From: Suillus spraguei | Lineage: Eukaryota; Basidiomycota; Agaricomycetes; Boletales; Suillaceae | Direction: 5' to 3' | DNA length: 64,000 nucleotides | NCBI GenBank assembly: GCA_016800925.1 | Contig: JABCPU010000026.1 | Span: forward strand, 1-64,000 | Part shown: in pieces, positions 33,229 to 45,179 of the stretch | How the letters are laid out: each line of letters starts with the position of its first letter | Position numbering within the stretch: position 1 is the stretch's first letter | Notes under the pieces: generated by a model | What the model was told of the DNA's origin: nothing | What the model saw: only the letters and a program-made list of their open reading frames with translations | The model's database searches: none | Made by a program: the position numbers and the translations under genes

Positions 33229-36200
33229 TCACTTGATACGGATCTCGATGGTTCTATATGCCTCTTCTTGACGAAGTTGGATGAGATCCTTCGTGCCTAA
33301 CACTAGTCAAATTGGCGTCAGTTCATACTCGCATGCCTGAAATAGCTGTCGTGTGAAAGGGTTGATCAATACACGCACCAAGACAGTGGTAGAGAGCTGC
33401 TGCTGCGACATGTGCTGTGCTGGTGGTCCGTGGCACAACATCGTCAAAAGCAAGAAATCGAGCCGACCCAGACAAAGACTTATATTGCATCTTGGCATAT
33501 CTTTCAGCCCAATACGTGTAAGTTCATCAAGTTAAGTTTGAATGGCAGATAGTGGAAATATTTACTCAAGGAAGTTGAAAGACGTTCTCTCGAGGGTGGC
33601 CAGATTCACCTCGGACAATTGAGATTCAGCTACAGAATTACCTGCTGGGACTGATCGACTGCATGAGCTAGATCGCTGGTAAGTTGTAGGATTTGTCAAC
33701 ATACCATTGAATACAAAATCGTCGTCGATTATTTGGGGGCTTGCAGGAAAACCTCCAGCACCACCAAGTATGTCGCCTTGCTGACTTGGAATAGAACTTC
33801 CCCGTCGGCTCAGTGAGCTGCCCCTCAGGCGAGTCTCGGCATGGTCAACACTGATTTTGTCACTGCTCTGGCGACCAAGGAGTACGGCACCAGAAAATGA
33901 GGAGCTTCCACCCGCATTGTCCCAAGGGAAGAGCGCACTACGCTGAGAGAGGGAATTCTGCACAATATCCAAGCCGAACTCGTCGCCCAGCACGGACATT
34001 AGGCGAGGGGCGTGACGTGCTTGTCCAGGTTCCTAAAACCTTGTCAAGGAGAGCATGGAAAACGTTGGTAGTTGATTTACCTCAGATGAGCGAAGATTAT
34101 TCAATTCTGGTTCCGCGTCGTCTGCGCCACCCCAGCCATCTGAAAAGAATATTGGGCAGTCATAGCCATCATATGATCTTAATCCAACTTACCGCCCATG
34201 TCGAAATTCATGTCAATATCCGCTCCACCCACCTCAAAACCTATGTTATCTGGGCTTACATGGCCTACACCGAACGCAGGACTTTCACGACGGATTTGAA
34301 CATGCTCAACAACATCGGTGATTTCGGCACTGGTCTTGGTCTTCCTCCGTTTTGGCGGAGGAGAGTCGTCTGAAAATTACGTGCATCTAATAAAGCGCAC
34401 TCAGAGTGTTGTAATACTAACCATGGGGTTCAGTCATGAACGCAGATCGAGCGTCCAATTTTGCTTTGAAATGGTCAAGCCAAAAGTCTACTAATTCTCT
34501 AGCTTGCACTACAAAGTATAAGCTCACGATGAGCACAAGTAAGAAACTCAAGCTCACTGTATTCTGGAATACCCCAAAGCAAGCCATCGACGAGCCTGTC
34601 TTGGTCCTTCTCGAAATTCCTCTGTGCGAGTTGTCGATGAATAGCATTCTGCGTTTCCAGATAATACAGACGTGCAGCCTACACAGAGAAGCAGGTTATA
34701 GCCACAGGCCACGAGCGGTGTTACCACACACCTTTAATTCGTCATCTGTCAACTCCGTTCGCACATCTAAAAGAAGTCTGGCGCGTTTGATCTTCTTGGG
34801 TGCGGGTTCAGCCGGATGATCGTCAGGTGCAACAAGCACAATCTCTTCGATTTGCGGGGCAATTACACCCGAAGGACCAGAGGGGGACTCGAGGGATTGT
34901 CCGGTGAGAGAGGAAGAGGGAGGAAGGGCAACTTTAAATTTTCATACATAAGGACAATCAATATAGAGCAATGCGTCGTACCTGCTGAGCCCCGTTGTGT
35001 GCCTTGAGTTGTAGCAAAGGCCGACGGAGAAGCGGTAACACATTCTGCTCTAATGCACCAGCATCGTCAATGGGATCGTGCTCGAAATATAGGTTATCTG
35101 CATTATTGAACCCGAAGTCAATCGGTTCATCCACTTGCATATCATAGCTAACATATTTCAGCAACATTTCAGGCTGCCGAAAAAAAGACACACTCGACTT
35201 GATTTTCAAGGGCGGCTCCCCCCCAGCCTTCACCAAGTTCCCTTACGACGTCATCGCCAACGCCCTCCCCGATATCTAGGTCATCAAAAGCGCCGAAGAA
35301 ACTATCGTCGAAGCCAAAGGTATCCTTCTGAGAAGATGGAATCATGTTGGCGCCGCTGCCGCCAAACGAAGCATCGAAAGAATTGGTGAGGAAGAGGTCG
35401 TGATTTTCATTGAGTGTATGCGCATTGGCACGGGCGTTTTCCACAATTGAAGCCGGTGCAACTGCAGACTGCTTACCTCTTCCTTTTGGTCTCTTGGCTT
35501 TGGGGTTGTACTCATCATCAGATGAGCCTCCTTCCGCTCCTCCCTTGTTGTCTACAATTGAGGTGAATACACACGAGTTGAAGCACAATAAACTAATTTA
35601 CTTCCGATGTTCAAGTATTCGTCCCAGTCCTATCGTCGTTGGCTTAGAGACGAACACAAAGAGAGGCAGAAACGTACAGCGACCATTGCGTCAAAATCCA
35701 TGGCCAATGCAGCGCTAGGATCGGCAGCGAGGGTAACGGCTGATGGCCTTTACAGGTGTCAGAGGAGGCTCGCATTGTCTGAGCTAACTCACCTCACGCT
35801 CGGCTGAGCCATCTGAAGCTGGGCTTCAGACGCAGCCATTGAACGGAACTCTTGCACGACTCGCTTGAGGGAGTTGAAGCAAGTCGTGACATCAGAAAAA
35901 AAGAGTTCTTGCTTGACTAGGAGAAACGATAAATGTACAAGATTTAGTTATACAGCCATGAATTATAAAACCTTTATATACACTGAAACTTAGTGAGCAT
36001 CAAGGGCCCTAACAAAGTTGATCTGCCTACCGTGCAGCCCCGACCATCAAGTTACTTGAAAGGCGAAGAGCCAGAGGTTCCGAAGGAGAAGCAATGAGAT
36101 CACACAATTGAGAGATATCCGCAGTTAACACGGAGCGCTTGGGTAATTTCTTAAAGGCTGATTTCGAGCCAAGGGTTGCAGCTAGCCTGGTATTTGGAAC

Positions 36201-36308
36201 ATCAAGTAATGAGATATAATTTTACCGTCGATGAAGCATACAAGAACAGCACCAAAGAAGGCCGAATCCGCTATCCCTCTTGGACAATAGTTCGGTAGAG
36301 AAAAACAT
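33229..36308 (-). CDS. REC8: REC8-type alpha-kleisin (meiotic cohesin)
   Basis: Sixteen exons close in phase to about 737 residues: 36308-36253, 36186-36031, 35982-35972, 35916-35793, 35747-35678, 35629-35602, 35551-35192, 35133-34982, 34887-34732, 34678-34558, 34502-34422, 34369-34193, 34139-34081, 34032-33566, 33500-33379, 33302-33229. The N-terminal Rad21/Rec8 domain reads MFFSTELLSKRDSGFG, LAATLGSKSAFKKLPKR and EPLALRLSSNLMVGAARVYK. The middle holds acidic and Ser-rich stretches, KRARLLLDVRTELTDDELK and CEYAKMQ-like kleisin turns. The C-terminal winged helix is TLERTSFNFLEYAKMQYKS with VLGTKDLIQLRQEEAYRTI. It bridges the SMC heads to hold sister chromatids. The wording of the N-terminal domain fits REC8 better than mitotic RAD21. 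Exon 3 is an 11-nt microexon, and the acceptor of exon 9 (34887) is the least certain. Confidence 0.85.
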
Positions 36309-36554
36309 TCTCTAGTTTGATGGGTCTTTTGGAGAATAAGCGAGCGGTGGCAGACAAGAGATAAAATCACGTCAGCAGATAAGTTACAGGATATCAATGA
36401 GCAGGGTGCGTATAAAAGCGTACGAAAGACGGGTAAAGACAAAGAGATCGAACAAATTATGAGGGAGGGGGAAAGCATACGAGTGCACGCCGCTGAGGGC
36501 ATGGTCCTTTGCGCGGAGCTCTCTGAGTTTAAATTCAGCCACCAACGCGTCAAG

Positions 36555-38801
36555 CTAGATTCGCATCCATCGAGCACCATCTGGACCAAGAAGGCGCGCG
36601 AAAAGCTCATCTCGATTGCCGACCCAATGGAACTTCTCTTCTATTTCTTTTTCGTTTCCTTCTTCGCCGTCAACCCAAGAAATTAGAAGCCCTTTCATCA
36701 AACCGGTTTTCTTCACGCCGCAGAGGTTCTCGCGAGGTATAATTATTTTTGCTTGTTGTGATACGAGTGTTGTGAAGTATACTGTGGTAACAGTCAGTGT
36801 GATTATACCAGGCGCTGAAGTGTGATGTGCAGGATATGCTGAGAGTAGATCAGTTACTATATCACAACCTGGTTTATTATAGACGTACTATGTGTTTCTT
36901 CATCTCGTAAAGTTGCCAACGTCAGACCGACCGTATTCACTTGTCCAGAAGCAAGGCGTTGTTTGCCTTCACTAAGCAACGACTTGCCGTGCGCGACACG
37001 CGATGCCCACTTCTTCCAATTGACACCATCATCAGCTTGCATTTGGCTCTGGATGATGTGTCCGGTGTCAGGATGGCCGAAAGATCGGCTTCGTATGCGC
37101 CATTAGCACGAGCACTCGAAGAACGATGCTTGCGTGGAGGCTTGATTTCCTCACCCCTAGCAATCCTCTGTGTAATTATTTCTATAGCGTAGTCGGCATC
37201 GGTGGGGGCATCAGTCAACGGATTGGGTAGCCTATCTCGCCACTTATCAAAATATGGTGCAAATATATGTTGAACACGGACCTGGCTAGAGCGCCCGGTG
37301 GCAGAGCAGCCAATACAGGACTGATATGCCAAAACAATATCCCGCAGCCGCCATATGTAAGTTTTGCCAAGTAATGCGCAGGAATGATCAGGGTGCAGCA
37401 GGTCACAACAGCCAAAATCTTGCTAGGAGTCAAGCGCATGCCAAAGTAGTCCCAAAAACTGACTTACAATTGCATATCTTTTGGAGACTGCTGGTCGTCT
37501 CCAGATGAAAACGCTAACAATATTTTGTTAGTCAGTCCATTTATGAACAATGGGGTATGTACTTTTTAATACGTTCGTGAATATCAGCGACAATATTGAG
37601 AAGGTGCAGGAGTTCTCGTTTGATGTCTTGCTCCTCTTGAGTATCGTCATCAAGGACAGTAGTCGCTTCATCCTCGCCACTGTCACCAGTTAAACTCGTC
37701 TGAAGGGCCCCTGCGTCCTTCGCAAGGGACTTGACTTTATTTTTTGCTGCGGATTTGTGAGATTTGAACAGTTGATATATATCCTTAGGCCCCATCGAAG
37801 GTGCCGATAAGCGTTCGTGAATTTCGTCTCCGAACTCCCTGGCTCGTTCGGAATCTTTTCGCCGCATCTGTAAAGATTCTAAAGTGGGATACGGGAGAAG
37901 TTTCCGGCTGAGCATCTCCCACAAGACTCGAAACATTAGCGCCGGGAGAAGGAGATCATATAGCCATAGTCCCCAGAACGCCTGAATGCTGATGAATATA
38001 TCGATCTCAAAAAGTAACGACCTACCTACCGCGCAACATAGCCCGCTACGTCGCGGGTCCTTCCATAATGCCAAGTTTGCCATGGAAAGAAAGAAAGTCT
38101 GGTAAGGAGGAACTACTGCGAGGAAAAAACGCTGGCTGGCGAGTCCCAGGCGCTTTAAAGCGAAGTTTGGCGGCGGATGAGGCATGGGCGGAAGAGCAGG
38201 TAGTACATAGTTCTGCAGAGATTTTAGATTTAATTACTGTGATAGGGATGGTACTCACAATGGCGATCTGTTCAGACCAGGAGGGATCTACTGATCTTGG
38301 AGGAGTGGCGGGTGGAAGAAGTGTAGGCGGCTCCGCCTGTTCGGAAGTACGACGAGCAAATGGTCGTGGAGGGAGTGGCGGTGGTTTTGATGACTGGGGA
38401 AGGTGGAGGGAGCTACTTGGTGGCTTGCCTTGGTGTTACGCAAAGCACCCGGCAGTCTCACTTCCGTCACATACTTGTTGTATCTCAGGATAGACCACCC
38501 ATTGAGTACGACAAGAACTTACAGCAGAAAAAAAGAGGAGATAACGTTCAATTTCTTCCTCATCGTACAGTCGACGAAGACAGGCCTCAGACATGTCTTG
38601 TTCTAAAGAACCTGGCAAGTCTGTTTGAGAACCCATAGGGCTGGAAGTGGTATCCCAATCTCCTATTGGCATAGTAAAGACAGATGAATCATCGTCGCCA
38701 GACGCTTCATAGACTCCTCGTTCACGAAGAGATGATGGGTTCGAAGTTGACACCGAGGACGTATCGCTAGATGGTACATTGGAATTTATGGGAGACGACA
38801 T
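36555..38801 (-). CDS. GRAM-domain membrane protein (possibly DUF3292 family)
   Basis: Exons 38801-38523, 38473-38462 (12 nt), 38393-38259, 38212-38030, 37981-37563, 37513-37468, 37418-37282, 37231-37155, 37035-36889 and 36838-36555 close in phase to 572 residues. The N-terminus is Ser-rich and acidic, a Pro-rich linker follows, then two hydrophobic regions (FFLAVVPPYQTFFLSMANLA and FWGLWLYDLLLPALMF), a charged helical region, a third (ILAVVTCCTLIIPAHYLAKL), and a C-terminal GRAM-like domain (SAPGIITLTVTTVYFTTLVS, KFHWVGNRDELFARLLGPDG). GRAM domains bind membrane lipids. The link to the fungal DUF3292 family is from memory. The intron 37154-37036 (about 119 nt) has no stop in frame; without it one frameshift would be needed. 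Its 3' end is only 246 bp from the REC8 start. Confidence 0.7.
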
Positions 38802-39936
38802 GACCCTGAAAAGTGAGTATCTTGGATTGAATTTAAAGAATGGGCAGAATGGTCTTACGGTACTGGACAATATATATAGTGACTGGCGTTGGAGAAGTCG
38901 ACCGTCGTAGAGAGAATTTCTACAGCAACAAACTGTTAAGATGCGGTACCCTGTCCTGGTGCCAATTGCTGTGTTACTGGAAGCAACACAGCCACAAATG
39001 CTGACATGCGTGTCCGAAAGTTGCGGTCCGGGTGTAACCTTCAAAGTTGTTTTACGGGTTGAACCTTGCTCAAGCAAGCTATACCTAGTCCCTCCCCTGA
39101 CAGACCATTAAGGCGAATAAAGATAATCGTCCCTTCTAAAAGCCCACGGGCACGATCTATGGTAGTATGTACGGTGTACCGCGTTATCACGGACTCTTGC
39201 GTGGCACTCAACACACGTGGGAGTGTCCAGTGAAGTCACTTGACCAATGATGCTCCCAATTGGGCTGGTTGGTGTATTCCTCTTCCCGAGGCATGGGTGA
39301 TAGTTTCTGTAATGTCTCAGTCACGACTGGTACTGAAGTCTGATGGCGTTTCGCGGAGCTACGGCACCGCCCACGGCTAGTCATAGCATCATTAATCAAT
39401 ATAAAGTGGGTTCTTCGGTCAGGCCACACATAATGTCAGTTACTACTTGCTGCGCGAAGGTGTTCCATCCAGCCTTACTCGCAGACTGACTTATGTAGCA
39501 ACCAGTGTCAACTTGAAGGAGGATAATAATTCAGAAACGAACAAGCCACCTCAGAAGGTTGCCCTTCCTCCTAGTTTTAAGTTTGGTGTCGACCTTTGTC
39601 TGCAACTCGGCGTAGCCTGAGCTATACAACACCTAAAACTCCTTGATACCAATTTGATTCTCTTGATTGTACTCAGTCGCCAGAGCATCCCACCGCTTGA
39701 ACATGTTTTTATGCTGGCGTATTCAGAGCTTCCAGTGTCTTGTGTATGGTGCAGGTGACCCTTTGTATCGATCACGTGTGAACCTCCTTCCCTATTACAA
39801 CTTTCGTCTACCCTTCTTGCCCCCAGATTATTCTATTTCTAGCTATCACTGCCAGTGCCTACGTATACACCTGAATGACAAGGAGACACTGACGAGGTTC
39901 TCACTCAGTTCTATCTCAATTCTCTCCTCGCCGTCG
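38802..39936. other. Divergent intergenic region
   Basis: 1.1 kb between the GRAM gene (leftward) and the NIPA-like gene (rightward), so it holds both promoters. A TATA-like CAATATATATAGTG lies at about 38870-38883. The frame of GRAM exon 1 stays open upstream to about 39077 on the minus strand, but without an obvious better ATG. Nothing else recognised. Confidence 0.4.
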
Positions 39937-42181
39937 ATGGGCATACTATTTTGTGCGCACATCACATCCTCTATAACCCATGTCGCCGCAGCACCTGCTT
40001 CACTCTTTTTGAACACAAATTTAAATCAAGACATATCCATACCTTTGGGAATTTTTATCGGGCTGCTCGCATCTTTTGTTCAAAGCCTTGGTCTTGCGAT
40101 CCAGCGTCGTAGCCATGTTCATAACTCACAGCTTCCAGAACAAGACCAGAAAGTAGAACATCGCCGACCGTGAGTCATGTATGTCTTCTATAACACAATT
40201 TCCGCTTACATCTGTTAGATTATGGTTGATAGGATTCGGTGAGCGCACTCAACATTTGCTTATATTTCTTCCACCGACCAACATAACGTCTGTCAGCCAT
40301 CTTTCTGATATCCAATATATTTGGATCTTTCATACAAATAGCATCCCTTCCGGTCGTCATACTGGCACCCCTGGGCGCTGTTTCTCTCCTTTGGAATGCC
40401 CTCTTCGCTCATCTCCTCCTTCGCCCACGAATGCTCCTGGGAACAGCTCTCATCGCTTGTGGCGCTGCCTTGATTGCTGTCTATGGCATCGTCCCTGAAA
40501 CTACGCGGAGTCTCGACGAATTGATGGCGCTTTTCGCGCGTCCTGCATTTATAGTCTGGTTCTGTGCCGAGGGTTTCATCCTGCTCGTTTGCCTTATCGT
40601 GGTGCGTGCCAGCCGCGTTATAGCGCTTTAATTGTATATATGACATTCCTGCAGACACACGGCGTTGAATTCTCTTACAAGAGACAACTAGAAGCTGCAG
40701 CCTATTCATTGCTGCAGGCTAACTGTGACTCACCCCTGTCGTTTTCTTGCACCTCCACACATGATTCTCCTCTAATCTCTCCCACACCGCTGCCACCCAC
40801 ACGCACACAACAATCATCTAATTCATCTACTGGTATCACTGAGGAACAAGTCAATGACAACTTCGTATCTGAGGTTACACCACTGCTCGATCCAAAATGT
40901 GGCCGCCCTCAATCTACCAAAGCTACTCTACATAATTCAAAGTCCTCATTACCGTTACGCATACCACTTCCTAGCCAAACCCCGCTTCTTCTTGCCCTGG
41001 CTTATGCTGCAGCTTCAGGGACACTTTCTGGACTTTGTTTGATCTTCGCAAAGTCTGGTGTTGAACTTCTTGTCCTCACATTCAGCGGCGTCAATCAATT
41101 TTTCAGATGGGAGGCATGGATTCTTGTTGGCGGACTGATTATTTTTGCTCTGGGACAACTTTGGTACCTTAATCGTGGTTTGAAGCTTGCAGATCCTGCG
41201 TATGTCTGCCCATGTGAGTCCCATTTCCTTATATTTTTCTCGTAGTGCCGTTAACATGAAAACTGCATAGCTGCCTTTTGCTTTTATAACTTTTCGTCAA
41301 TTATCAATGGTCTGGTTTACTTTGACCAGCTCGGACAACTCCCATGGTGGCAGCTTATCCTCGTCATAATTGGCATGTTTGTTCTTCTAGCTGGGGTTTG
41401 GGCAGTCAGTGCCCAAGCCAATGTTGATGAAAGTGATACAGCAACCGAAACTGACGTTGAAGACCATGCAGTATCTGACAGTGGAAGTACCACTCCCGAA
41501 ACAAATCCTCCGCCACACTACCCATCATATGCAAGTACTGCCGCTGGCCCCCAGGGTTCATCTCTCTCTGGGTCAATTGCGCCCCCTATGGATCGCCGTG
41601 TGCGGTCGGAGGGTGCTGTTTTCCCCCAGAGTTCCGTCTCCTTGCACACCCTCTGTACATTGTCTTCACAGCTTTCACCTCCCTTCACACCCCACCAGAC
41701 GGATATCTCCCCACCCCTAGCAGACACCCCCCGCTCATTACATCTGCCCCATACTATCATTGATACAACTGCATCTATGCGTACTATGACCTCATCCTTA
41801 CATCAGCAGCAGTCGTCGAGCATACTGTCTCCCACGGGTTTGACAATAGGTCTCTCACCCGTCAGCCCTGGTTTTGGCCTTCTCCCGTCGCCAAGAAGAA
41901 CTCCCAGGCATACCAGTGGAGTAGGGCTTGGCTTTGCAGCTGTCGTCAATGAGAGTATGTCTTTGGCTGGTACTGCAGGCGGCCGGAGGCGGACTTTGAG
42001 TGAGGGACAGGAGAGACGTTCAGGAGAAGCTCGTGATAGGGGAGTGTTGAGCGGTCCTCGCGTTGAACTCTCGCAGCAGGACATGGAGGGCGGTGGCGCT
42101 GTCGGTGAAATGCACAGAACGGGAAGGCGATGGATGTGGCTAAGAGACATTTTTCTGGGACGGAACGCTAGATCTAGATAA
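39937..42181 (+). CDS. NIPA-like magnesium transporter with long Ser-rich tail
   Basis: Exons 39937-40169, 40219-40238, 40297-40601, 40655-41213 and 41271-42181 join in phase to 675 residues. Hydrophobic helices and motifs typical of NIPA (DUF803) proteins are seen: GIFIGLLASFVQSLGLAIQR, LISNIFGSFIQIASLPVVIL, APLGAVSLLWNALFAHLLLR, LALAYAAASGTLSGLCLIFA, WILVGGLIIFALGQLWYLNR and FSSIINGLVYFDQLGQLPWW. Between helix groups lies an unusually long hydrophilic loop (about residues 190-290), and after the last helix about 250 residues of Ser/Thr/Pro-rich tail. Family members move Mg2+ at plasma or endosomal membranes. The start was chosen as the ATG with a signal-like hydrophobic run. Confidence 0.82.
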
Positions 42182-42315
42182 TTTATACCACAGACTATCT
42201 CTGTAATCATTATTATCCTGTCATTCCTTGAAGATATTTGGGCTGCCAGTAATAAGGCTATAGAATGTTATTAACAGGCTGCTAACCTATCTTAGGGTCC
42301 CAGAATGGGGGCCTC

Positions 42316-44202
42316 TTAAGTAACTTCCTCCTTCACAATAACCGCCGACTGCTGACCACGTCGTTTGTCTCTGATCGAATCTATTGTGACCTGGAAAAAT
42401 GTTAACGGTTGTAAAAGACTGACTTTACCTGCTTACCCTTCCCCTAGTTTGAATAAACCTGAAGCCAAGGTCTGCAAAATGATCCTCATAATGCTTAGAC
42501 ACCATTTCAAAAAAACATTTCTTGGCTCTCTCATCTTCTCGAATACTCCGCCATTTCTTCTCCATGAGATAGAAGACGGTAGTTGCTGAGAGGGCTTTTA
42601 TATCATCTCGTTTGAGACGTTGCAAGTCAACCATGTGCCCACAATCTGGCACAGGACACCACCAGCGGTTATCGGGGCCTGGTAACTCCGGGACTTGGGA
42701 CAACTGGCGTGGGATAAGCCCTGCGAACTCGGGCAGGCGTTCGTCTACGGATTCATCCGAAGAATTAGGAGCAGTACTAGATGATTCCCGAGAGAAGTCC
42801 GACATATACGCATGTACCCTAGCAGGATCGAGTTCATCTGATGATGAAGACGAGCTGGATTCGTCGACACGACGGGCAGATGGTAAGGTTCGTCTGGTCT
42901 TGGCTTTGTCGATTTTACGACGCACGATCTCGTTTGTCTTGCCGATGATGGGATTCCGCTCCACCACATTTCTTGTGTCCTCGTCATCTTCGTCATACTC
43001 ATCATCTCCCTCTTCGTTGTCTGGATCTGACTCCAGGTCCGGCTGGTTTTCACGACCAATTGGCCAGCCCCAGATGACGTTGTTGCGTGCAGCGTGCCAT
43101 CTTGCCTTTCTGACTTCCTTTCTAAATGCATTCCATGGTTTAAAAGGAAATATCCGCTTGCGCTTTACTTCGTTATCAGTAACGAACCATTCTGACTGGG
43201 CGGCAAATAACCCTAAAATATCGCGCCTGTGTATTCGCCTTGGGTGACGGGGCAAGTAGGTCTTGCCTTCGTCGGCATTAATAATATCAGAATCGGTAGA
43301 GTCATAGATGAGTCGCTCGTGCTCATCACTGGCAGGATGAGCGAATCGTTCGAGATATTGGGTCACAAACCACTCAGGGGTCCGCTTTTCGAGAGGCGTT
43401 CGTCCCTCTCCAACGATCTTTATCATAAGGGCAAGGAGACGGTAGCGCCAAAAAAAGTTCTCGGAGAGCTGGAAAGTGTGGATGTCCATTGTTGCAACTT
43501 CGTAGGCGCGGTTACTAGTGGAGAGTAAAGACGTGTCTATAATTACACATGACATAATACCCACCAGTCTTTGGAGTGCCAGAACAATCCATCTGGAACT
43601 AGCTTAGCTGAACGTGCCGGAACTTAGTCCTTCGAAATTGTAACGTATGGGCATCCGAACTCACATGTCATATAGAGAGCTGGGAAATTCTTGAAACCCT
43701 GAATTTTCAACCTGAGTCCGAGTTCGAACTCGTCGTTGTCACCTGGTACGGGTGTGCGCCACAGATATCCAGTTTTTCTGTTAAATAGTGCTTCGAGCGT
43801 TATTGTGGAAGGAGGACGTTCCCCTTCACGCATACTGCGCGTATTGGCACGTAGGTTGAGCTCTGCTTCCACTTGTTTGACACCGACTGGAGATAGCCAA
43901 ACGGGGGAATGTATGGTAAGAATTCCACGAAAGCGGAACTGTCGAGTGTCTACCTCTCCAGTACCTAGAGGTTGCTCGGATTCATCAAGTCTTGTCAAGA
44001 AGACTTAGCAAGATGCACGGGGTACAAAGGGGCATAAACAGTACCCAATAATCTCGTCGTTGTAAGCCAGCTCAAATGAATTCAGTACCAGTGTCTTTCC
44101 TGGCTTGCTCTGACATTCTGCACTGAGCACTTCTTCGTCGCGATACGGACCAAAAGGCTTTCGGAGCAACTCTTCAACTATTTTGCGCTGGGGGAGCGGC
44201 AT
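42316..44202 (-). CDS. Uncharacterised acidic protein, possible Zn site
   Basis: Exons 44202-44045, 43990-43665, 43607-43565, 43514-42437 and 42390-42316 close in phase to 559 residues. The N-terminal third is a globular-looking region (PLPQRKIVEELLRKPFGPYR, FRFRGILTIHSPVWLSPVGV, YLWRTPVPGDNDEFELGLRL). Next come FFWRYRLLALMIKIVGEG, a strongly acidic run (DPDNEEGDDEYDEDDEDT), a Ser-rich stretch, and a CPVPDCGHMVDL segment that could bind zinc together with later His residues (SKHYEDHF). The last exon ends with IVKEE, which fits the sumoylation consensus. I do not recognise the family; a nuclear role is only suggested by composition. Confidence 0.65.
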
Positions 44203-44456
44203 GAGCAAACGCTTGGTGAATTTAAGTTACCCAGTAAATGCACAGAATGCCTGCTACTGATATGTTAGTTGAGACGAAGCTGGGACATGCAGACGTGACG
44301 AGACTAGTGAAGTGTTGAATTCAGTAACCTAAAGAAGCGGTTGAACAAGGCGTATTTGTCTGCTACCAAAAAGGATGTTCACGTGTTTAGTGCCTTTTTT
44401 GAAACCCTCTTTCCAGTGCCAAGTTCCAAGACATCCACAACTACATTCGAGCAAAG
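44203..44456. promoter_or_regulatory. Short divergent promoter region
   Basis: 254 bases shared by the acidic protein (leftward) and the AGTRAP-family gene (rightward). No specific motif recognised. Confidence 0.4.
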
Positions 44457-45179
44457 ATGGCAGACTTTATTCAAGCACTTGACCCGGCGAAACTACTATT
44501 CGCAGAGACAGTGAGTAGATGTTTATGTCTAGTCATCCTGGCGAGAAGGATCGCTCATTATGCATTCCGCAGGCGCTAGCCTTCATAATCAGTCCTTTTA
44601 CTGTCCCAGCATACAACCTGCCCATCTTCCTCTTTGGTTCATATGTACAGGAGAGCAGCGATGCGGTACAGTCTCTGAGCTTGGTGCGCATTGTTACTCT
44701 TATCCTCCTTCGTGACCTTAAACAGAGCCAGTTCGCGGGCTTGTTACCAATGTCGATATTCTATGACGTACTGTGGATGATTAGGAATGAACAAGGTGGC
44801 TTCCTTAGGTTCCTCACTATTATCCTTTTGCTTTTGAAGGTGAGTAATCGAAATGCTATCATTGTCGTTTAAGTTGACTCCCATCGAGATACCAACCACT
44901 GGTGCCTTTTTAATTGCCATGCGTCAACGCGGGGGACAGTTCCCCGGCCTCGGACTCGGAACTGATATCAATGGTCCTACGGGTAAGTTAACCTTACAAA
45001 GTAATTACCCTCAGTTCGTTCATGCTGTCATAGTTTGGTCTATGCCTGGGGGTTTTACCTCCGGTGGCCGCGATGGCTACCAGACCGTAGACGACGACAC
45101 TCCACGTGCTCCCTCAAAAGTTAGCTCTGCCCCAGCACCACAGCCTGCCAGCCAGTCTGGCGCATATCAGTCTGTTTGA
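44457..45179 (+). CDS. AGTRAP-family small membrane protein
   Basis: Exons 44457-44510, 44573-44683, 44726-44839, 44874-44982 and 45034-45179 give about 177 residues. Helices are LAFIISPFTVPAYNLPIFLF, LLPMSIFYDVLWMI and FLRFLTIILLLLKL. The order of features (D-A-x-x-x-L-x-x-G-L-L before a helix with a single Asp, LLLLK, then R-x-R-G-G and GYQTVD near the end) matches the animal angiotensin-receptor-associated protein AGTRAP as I recall it. Its role in fungi is not known to me. The intron before exon 4 would be only 34 nt; an alternative acceptor at about 44888 gives a 49-nt intron and a protein five residues shorter. Confidence 0.7.

Noticed and set aside
36440..36554. Coding-like frame after the GRAM gene stop (LDALVAEFKLRELRAKDHAL in the same frame)
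   Set aside because: The GRAM domain is already complete at the TAG (ending GPDGARWMRI), a typical family end, so the following open frame is more likely chance than proof of a broken gene. It is worth rechecking only if orthologues extend further.
42612..43247. Plus-strand 211-codon frame opposite the acidic protein
   Set aside because: It is the complement of Ser- and Asp-rich codons of the real minus-strand exon and has no splice or start context of its own.
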